64,000 nucleotides of DNA from positions 8,944,874-9,008,873 of the forward strand of contig OZ005607.1 of the NCBI GenBank assembly GCA_963930655.1. The letters run 5' to 3'. Below are positions 57,110-64,000 of this stretch, one piece after another; positions within the stretch are counted from its first letter, which is position 1; the number at the start of each line of letters is the position of its first letter. This stretch comes from Myrica gale (taxonomy: Eukaryota; Streptophyta; Magnoliopsida; Fagales; Myricaceae). The position numbers and the translations under genes were made by a program. The notes below the pieces were generated by a model. The model saw only the letters and a program-made list of their open reading frames with translations. It did no database searches and was not told the DNA's origin.

Positions 57110-59378
57110 TGAAAATTCGGTCTGATTTTTTAATCGAAATCAGGTCAGACCGGATTTTCGGTTGTGCCTAAATTAAAGGACCGGATCGGACCACTTATAA
57201 GTGGTTCGGTACGATCTAAAACGGTCCAATTACCGGGTTTTTCTCCTAAATATGGTTTGCATAATATTTCTAACACCCTATATCTCATATTATGATCAAT
57301 TATGTAATTAAAACTTTATTAAATTGATCGAAATAAAATTTTCATTAATAGATTTCGAAATTAAGGTGGGCACCGGAACAGACGGAACCAGAATTGCCTA
57401 TTCCGGTTCGGATACCCACCGGAATGGTATTTTTTATTCTGGTTCCATTCTAGAATGGAACCAGAATTGGAACTGAAAATTTCAGTTCCTTATCTGGGCC
57501 GAAAAGACCCAGAATTGGTTTGGGCCCATTGGCCCAAAAATGCAGTTTTAAGTTGTTACTTACAGTATGTCATCCAAATGTACCCTAAAAGGCCCAGTTT
57601 CAAGTTCTTACATTTTTAAGTTCTTTCTTGAAGACCCAAATGCAATAGCCAGTATGTGACTATGTTGTCCAATTCCAAATTAAAGACCCATCACCCAAAT
57701 GCCAAAATAAAAAAACCGTCCAATTGAAGAGTGAAGACCCATTTGCCAATTGAATTATTAAAGACCAAAATGCCAAAATAAAACACAGTCGTCCAACTCC
57801 AATTGAAGACCTGGTGCACTTCCATCCAACTCCAAAACCAAAATAAACTCTAAATTAAAATTACAACTAAACAACTAAATTCTAAAACAAAATAAACACA
57901 GCCAAATAAACTCTAATTTCAAATTACAAAAAAAAACAACTAAACAAACAGTTAACCATACAAATAACTAAATAAGTAAACAACAAATTTCAAGGCAATA
58001 TCATGAGTAATAAATTAATAATAATAATAATAGGCAAATTCTTGGTGACCCAACAAAAATAAATAACCAGGCAACACAAAAGTTCTAAAACGGCAAGATC
58101 CTAGCAGTGCATAGAACATCATTGAAGGGATTTTAAAGCATATTAGTATGTTCCCCACAAGTAGGTATCTGTTTCTTCAAGCATAGAATTTCAAGGCAAT
58201 GTGGTAAGTGTAAAAATCAGGCAACTGATATCGAAACGAGCCAATATGTGGAAATCCAAAATGCTATGAAGTCGAGAGCAAAGGTCTAAAATCTTCATGA
58301 ACAAATTGACGTTAGGGTCTTGGAATGGCAAAAGAGGCAGCAGTTGAATCATGTTACATGTTCCAGTAACGAAGAAAGAAGGAAAACTGAAGAAAAAAAA
58401 AAGATTCGGTACAATTGGTGCATAATTAACTATAGATTTAAAGAAGTTTAACACTAAGTTTAACGCTAAAGAAGTTAACAAATTAAATTAACAAAACCTA
58501 TATAAGTTTAACACTAAAGAAGTTAACAATACAACATTTAAATAAAATAGTAAATAGATTATAGAGGCTCCAACCTTGATGAGAGAGAGCTGATGAGTGA
58601 TGGTCACTAATGAGAGAGAAGCCGCGGCAGGGAGAGAGGAGCTGAACAGTGAGCACAGCTGAAGGAATCGGCCTAAGATGCGACGACAAGAGAGAGAGAG
58701 AGAGAGAGAGAGAAGTTGAGCACAGCTGAGGGAGAGAAGAACTGCGGCAGGGAGGCCGGAGGGTGGGGGTGAGTCACGACAGGGAGACAAGGAGTGGGGG
58801 CCGGGGCCTGGGGGGATGTTGAAGACTTGGAAACAGCGAGACTAATTTAGTTCGACTTCTCTCTCATTTGTAACTTACGTTCTTTTAAAAAAAACAGGGC
58901 TCAAAATGACATTTATTTTTTAAAAAATACACTGGAACTGGAAATTCAGGCGGAAATCCGATTCCGGTATTCCTCAAATATTGGATCCAGTTCCGGTACC
59001 GGAAGTGGCCGGAACCGGATGCTCCGGTTTAAACCGGAAGAAATGTCCTCCCTTATTCCAAATACATCAATTGCAAATAAAAAGTCCATCAATAAATTTT
59101 CAAATACATTGTGATCAAATATAAAATAAAATATTAATTAATTAATTACTTGACTATATATTCAAATAAATCATCAATATTAATTAATAGACCTTTTAAA
59201 ATTATCCTTCGATATGAGAGAGTCAATCCAAAATTGATTTTGTTTCCATTTGAACATTTTAAATGTAAATTTTTGTGAATCATAGAAACTAATATCCCCT
59301 AATAATTGTTGGTAATAGGGAGAGAAGTTTTAGGTGAGATTTTGTTTCCATTTGAATTTGAATTTTCTCAACTCTTTC
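57110..59378. repeat. GGTCCGG-type repeat (copy B), split by a hAT insertion
   Basis: Positions 57130-57361 and 59056-59378 together match copy A (9700-10400). The palindrome ACCACTTATAAGTGGT is at 57190-57205. Homology stops near 59378, just before a copia gag fragment. Its left neighbour (57115-57170) has an extra self-complementary part (AATCGAAATCAGGTCAGACC). Confidence 0.8.
57362..59055. mobile_element. hAT-type non-autonomous element, 1.69 kb, nested in copy B
   Basis: It begins TAAGGTGGGCACCGGAAC and ends GTCCTCCCTTA, imperfect inverted ends. The flanks TTCGAAAT (57354-57361) and TTCCAAAT (59056-59063) match at 7 of 8. Comparison with copy A shows the uninterrupted site, TTTCCAAATACAT, which confirms the insertion. 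The interior is mostly AT-rich, with an (AG)n run near 58688-58712 and a GC-richer part at 58570-58830 that could be captured leader DNA. No transposase is seen. Confidence 0.88.
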
Positions 59379-59389
59379 TTCACAGTCAG

Positions 59390-59695
59390 AAGTATTGGTT
59401 ACATAAAATAGGGGAGAAGCAAGAGCAGAGGTCCGAAGAACAGAGATAAAGGCAGAAGCAAGTCTAATAGGTTTTCTAATGTCGAGTGTTATCATTGCGG
59501 GAAAAAGGGACACATTAGGAAATATTGCATGCAATTGAAAAAAGAATACAAGAATGAGAAAGTGAATGAAATGAAAAACGAGACTGACAAAGATGTTGAA
59601 GATAGAGACGCTACCACCACTCCTGCAGACTTCCTCATTATTTATGAAGATGAGGTGATAAATGTTGCATGCCGTGAGATCAGTTGGTGTGATTG
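59390..59695 (+). mobile_element. Ty1/copia gag fragment (fossil)
   Basis: A short piece of copia-type gag with the zinc-knuckle CYHCGKKGHIRKYC and a Lys/Glu-rich stretch after it. There are no LTRs, protease or polymerase next to it, so it is a small remnant and clearly broken. It cannot be dated, as no LTR pair is present. Confidence 0.8.
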
Positions 59696-60399
59696 ATTAT
59701 CTTTAGATTATTTTGCAGTACATATAATTATTGAGATTTCACTCTATTTGCTTTCATCTAGAGAGAAGAACTATTTCGCTGTTTGTTTGTCGTTATCTCT
59801 CTCAACATGAATAAGTTGGTTACCAAACGTATTATCAGTACCGACCCTAGTTAGATTCCACATACTAACAAATCTCGTGACTTAAATGATTTGTGTGATA
59901 AGGCATTGTTGCAAATGTCTGAAATTTGCATGTTGTTAAGCCCTTAAATACAACCAAGTTGGGCAAAGTCTGTCTGAGTCCGATGAATAAGAGGTGAAGC
60001 AGATTGTCCCTCATTATTCAAAAATAAAAACCAATGCAAAAATGAGACAATTTATATAAGTAGCCTATGAGATAAGTTTATTATATTTTAAAGGGGTTCA
60101 GTTGTAAATGTCCGATAATTCTCTAAAGATCCACATTTTTCATGTGCTAAAAATGCTTCACGTCTTTCTTGTGGATGTTCGTGTTTTCTTGATTCTTGGT
60201 TTTTCTCTTGTTAAGATCAATTATAAGCTCAGTTTCACTAGCACATAACCTAATGTTCAATCAATCAAATTACAATGTATCAAGTGGCATAAAAAATTTA
60301 AACTAATAAAAATGGGAAAATCCACTTTTTAGAAAAAGGTTATTTTACATCCTTAAATGGATTGTATAACCAACAAAAAGATACAGACTTATTTCCTTA
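59696..60399. other. Intergenic, nothing recognised
   Basis: AT-rich DNA between the gag fragment and segment Y; no feature is supported. Confidence 0.4.
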
Positions 60400-60750
60400 A
60401 ATCAGGTAAACGTTTACAAGTTGAGTGACTAAGAGTTCAACCTCTAATGAATTACATTTAGAGGTAGATTACTTGTTCATCATTTAAAGTTAAAAGCTCA
60501 ACATGGCTCATCTACTGAAGTTCTTACAAAGAAAAGCTCAATGCATGCCAGCATATTGGAATTTGCAGCGACGGCTGCGCATATGTGCATCTAGTACAAT
60601 TGCTCAACTGCTAAGAAACTTAATAGATCAGCAAAATAAAGTTGTTTTTATATGCTCAAGTACCCCTAGCTGCCCATATTCACCGGGTAACCGATCACTT
60701 TATGTTGGCAACACATAAAGAAAAGACAAAACTGGAAGCTCAGAGCAGGA
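60400..60750. repeat. Duplicated segment Y, copy 2
   Basis: This is the counterpart of 52830-53151. It contains a frame of 71 residues (60503-60718, MAHLLKFLQRKAQCMPAYWN...). A run of 13 C follows at 60853-60865. I do not believe the frame is a gene, because copy 1 does not keep it. Confidence 0.85.
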
Positions 60751-61060
60751 CTTCACGTCTTCTTGTGAATGTTCGTGTTTTCTTGATTCTTGGTTTATAT
60801 CTTCTTGTTAGATCAATTATACACTTTTCCCACCGACTAAATAGTACATAGACCCCCCCCCCCCCTCCTTTTTTTTTCTTGGCAAGATAGACCCATCTAC
60901 GAAACAAAGGAGTTAACATTTTTCAAATTGTATAAAGTACATAGGATCCTGATCCATATAGATTGTAATTAACTAATTGTTGACTTAGCAAGAGTCAGAT
61001 TCAATTGATAACTTAAAATTTCTTCACAAACTAATATGTACGTTGTTGATTATCTAGATT

Positions 61061-61270
61061 GTTGCCTCCTGTCCATTCTCATTTCTCAATCTTGGGTGTG
61101 AACGTGTGAGCCCCCAAACTGTAAATTCCTTTCACGTGAGAATTGCGAGAGATTCCTCAGTAGAACAAGAGATGCACTCTGTGCGGTGTGCCCCTCGAAT
61201 GGTTGTGCAGATTAGTGTTCCATGGGACCAATGGAAGTGAAGTATATGATCCTCCTATTCACAGTGTTGG
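61061..61270. repeat. Duplicated segment X, copy 2
   Basis: Counterpart of 49581-49794, in the same orientation. In this copy X lies to the right of Y, while in the first pair X lies about 3 kb to the left of Y. Confidence 0.85.
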
Positions 61271-61547
61271 TAATTTCTTTTGTGAACTTTTTTTTTGTAC
61301 TCTACATGTATTTCTTTGATTAATGACTTGAAAGGACTACGGATATCAGAAGAGTTGGATGCAAATAAAGAACCAAAGCTTAATATTATGGAGAATATGG
61401 TGGACATGGGCAAAAATTTCTGGTGGGCGTACCATCAGAAAAAGCTTTCTTAACCAATTGGATATATAAAATAAAACAGCAGTAGCAGCTAAGAATATGA
61501 GCGAGCTAATGGTATAAGGAAAAGCTATTGTGTAATTAAAATGCAAG

Positions 61548-61785
61548 TGTAGAAATCTCGAGTATCATGAATAGTATCCGAGAATCATGGAGTGTGTATA
61601 ATATCCCGGATGTTATGGGTTAATTAGGAATAGCAAGATTTGGAGATATTCGGTATACTTGATTTAGGAAGATTTCGAGGATTGATTCCTTGTGTATATA
61701 CCTTTCTATGGTGTTATAAATAGAGACGATACCTGTACGATTGAATGTATCCAAGGAATATACAGAAAGTTTCATTCTTTCTTCA
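61548..61785 (+). repeat. 5' LTR of the copia element
   Basis: It starts TGTAGAAATC and ends TTCTTTCTTCA, just before the primer-binding site. A TATAAATAG (near 61714) fits an LTR promoter. The left boundary rests on the TG...CA rule and spacing only, because the second LTR is not in view. Confidence 0.7.
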
Positions 61786-62147
61786 TGGTATCAGAGCCAG
61801 GTTCTTAGTTATCGATGTCTGAATCCACTGTCGATAGCGAAGGACCGGTACCCTCTCCAAGCTTTACTCCGGAAACACCATCGCTGACCACCATGGGCTC
61901 CAATGTACTTGAAAGCTCGTCTTTCCAGCTAACGGTGGAAAAGCTTAATGGAAAAAAAATTTGTTAGTGGGTTTAATCAATCAAGCTTGTCATCGATGGA
62001 AAAGGGAAACTGGGGTATCTCACCGGCGAAACGAAACAACGACCCTCGATCCAAACTGCTGACCTACTGAAGTGGCGGTAAGAAAACTGGATGGTGATTG
62101 CATGGCGGGTGAACTCCATGAAATCCCCCATCGGAAAAACCTACCTA

Positions 62148-62326
62148 GAGGATGTTCGGTTGGTTAGTATTTTGAGAATTTTTTGTGTTTTGAAAATTTT
62201 TAGGTGATGTTAACTTTATTGGTATGCGTGCGGTAGTTATTTTTAGGTGAGGTTAAAAAACCTGTTTGGTTTGTGTATTCTCAGGATTCAAAAAATCCTG
62301 AGAATACTAAAATACCGAACAACCCC
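62148..62326. mobile_element. MITE inserted in the copia gag region
   Basis: The ends GAGGATGTTCGGTT and (inverted) GGGGTTGTTCGGTATT are flanked by CTA (62145-62147 and 62327-62329). The interior has TTTTAGGTGATGTTAAC and GGTATGCGTG, as in the copies at 12066 and 41146. It must be younger than the copia insertion. Confidence 0.78.
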
Positions 62327-64000
62327 CTATTCTTACCAACGGCGAAGGACATATGGGAGGTCGTACATGAGACATACTCAGGCGCAGAAGACTCATCTCA
62401 GATCTTTGATATTAAGACTCGATTGTGGCAGATGAAGCAGGGGGAGCGAGACGTCACTAAGTTCTTTCTGGAGATGCAAGCCCTCTGGCAGGAGCTCAAC
62501 CTGAGCTACGACGAGGAGTGGGCTTGTGCCGGAGACAGCGGCAGGTACCGAAAAAAACTCGAAACAGAACGAGTCTTCAAGTTCCTCGCCGGACTCCATC
62601 GCGAGCTTGATGACGTACGAAGTCGCATCCTCGGTCGACGACCTTTGCCCTCCATTCGTGAGGTGTTTGCTGAAATCATACGTGAGGAGCACCGAAGGAA
62701 AGTGATGTTGCACAAGTCTCATCCCTCTCACGGGCCTAATACGACAGAAGCTTCAGCTTTAGTTTCTAAAGGTCCACGCTCTGGGTCCGACCCAAAATAG
62801 AATCGTAGCAAACTTTGGTGTGACCATTGTCGAAAAAATCGCCACACCAAAGACACCTGCTGGGAAATTAATGGGAAACCTGCCGATTGGAAACCGAGAT
62901 AGGCAACCGCACTCAGGGCTATCATACCTCTCTCACGCACCCACCAGCACCATCTCAGGCAACATCTGATGTCTCCATTGGCAGCTTCACCTTTGAACAG
63001 CGGAAAAACTGCAACAATTGTTCTCTAGCTTCCATGCTTCTAGTCAGTCCTCCCAGAATATTGCTTCAGCCTTTTTAGCCCAAAAAGGTATTTTTCCCCG
63101 CACTCTAAGCACATCCAGATCCAAAAATCCTTAGATCATTGACTCAGACACGTCTGATCATATGACAGATTCTTACCACCTTTTTTCTTCTTACTCACCG
63201 TGTGCTGGAAATCTCAAAGTTAAAATTGCAGATGTCACTCTCTCGTCTATGGTAGGCAAAGGGAGTATTCAACTCTCTGCATTCTATAATATTAGACCAT
63301 ATTCTTCATGTTCCCAACCTATCTTGCAATTTGTTGTCCTTTAGCCAGTTAACAAAAATCTCCAATTGCTCTGCTAAATTTTTTCCCTCTCATTGTGTAT
63401 TTTAAGACCCTATAATCGGGAAAGACGATTGACAGTGCTAAGGAGTATGAGGGGCTCTACTACTTTGACGATGCTACTGTTAGTGACCAAGGTCAAACTG
63501 CAATTTGTGATTCTGCCTCTGTCTCTAGGGATAATGAAATTTTGTTATGACATTTTAGAATGGGTCATCCAAATTTCCATTATTTGAGACGGTTGTTTCC
63601 TCCCATTGTGTTGAATAAAAACTCGTTTTATTTTCAGTGTGAAATATGTGAACTTGAGAAACATTAGCGTACCTCGTTCCCAAAAGCACTATATAAACCA
63701 TCTCAACCATTCACCATGATTCACAGCGATCTATGGGGCCCTTCTCGGACTTTTACTCGTACTCACTCAAAATGGTTTGTCACATTTATTGATGATCATA
63801 CTCGGTTATGTTGGGTTTATCTATTAAAAGAAAAAACTGATGTTCGTTCTGTGTTTATTAATTTCCATTCTGTGGTTCAAACTCAATTCCAGACTCCCAT
63901 TAAAATTCTGTGCACTGATAATGGCACAGAAAATTTCAATAATCTCTTGAGAGATTATCTTCTCCGGCATGGAATCATTCATCAGAGTTCTTGTGTCGAC

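Larger units (their letters stand above)
61548..64000 (+). mobile_element. Ty1/copia retrotransposon, 5' part (fossil; runs off the window)
   Basis: A 5' LTR of about 238 bp (61548-61785, TG...CA) is followed directly by the tRNA-Met primer-binding type site TGGTATCAGAGCC (61786). Next come a gag region (about 61815-62880), a protease/linker region, and the integrase start (about 63580-64000, with GAG-pre-integrase-like text and FIDDHTRLCWVYLL). The element is interrupted by a MITE at 62148-62326. It is broken, with several lesions across gag and pol. The 3' part and second LTR lie outside the window, so its age cannot be judged from LTR divergence. Confidence 0.9.

Noticed and set aside
58488-58790. 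Leu/Ser-rich reverse-strand frames
   Set aside because: Low-complexity AG/CT sequence within a hAT element; no domain.
61786-61800. TGGTATCAGAGCC read as part of a tRNA gene
   Set aside because: It is the primer-binding site next to the copia LTR; no tRNA cloverleaf is present.
1-64000. CRISPR arrays, operons, ribosome binding sites, tRNA or rRNA genes
   Set aside because: The window is plant nuclear DNA; the tandem repeats seen are coding minisatellites or transposon parts without spacer structure, and no tRNA or rRNA was recognised.

Overview
The window is plant nuclear DNA, most likely from a eudicot. It is AT-rich, its genes have GT-AG introns, and most of the space between genes is transposon debris. 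The families present (a rhomboid protease with a Cys-rich tail, a DCD-domain protein, an alpha-expansin, an XH-domain RNA-directed DNA methylation factor) are plant families. A woody, possibly Ericales-like genome is only a guess from the style of the GGTCCGG-rich hAT repeats.

Layout: (1) 1-5.2 kb, an apparently intact six-exon rhomboid-like protease gene (+). (2) 6.0-13 kb, a decayed partial copy of a DCD-domain gene, then foldback, Tourist-like, hAT and MULE non-autonomous DNA transposons. (3) 13.1-25.7 kb, a DCD-domain gene (+) with a non-coding first exon, a 588-bp coding minisatellite and a 7.3-kb intron that holds four transposons, including a LINE with a 10-bp target duplication. (4) 26-33.5 kb, a LINE 3' end and then a 6.2-kb MULE. 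The MULE has inverted ends, a 9-bp target duplication, a broken FAR1-type transposase (-) and an exon captured from a WAT1/EamA-type transporter. (5) 33.5-45.2 kb, no gene recognised; hAT, Tourist-like and other TIR elements. (6) 45.3-48.1 kb, an intact alpha-expansin gene (+). (7) 51.4-54.4 kb, a 5'-truncated FDM/IDN2-type gene (-) that keeps its coiled coil and XH domain. (8) 55.9-64 kb, a long hairpin, a nested hAT, a copia gag fragment, duplicated unclassified segments, and the 5' part of a broken copia retrotransposon cut by the window edge.

The host genes are unrelated and do not form a pathway. I found no convincing undescribed system. The observations most worth checking are the MULE with a captured exon, the repeat-built DCD protein beside its dead paralogue, the truncated FDM/IDN2 gene with an open spliced frame after its stop, and two strong hairpins (6235-6305 and 56040-56229). 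All boundaries come from reading the sequence by eye; no searches were run.
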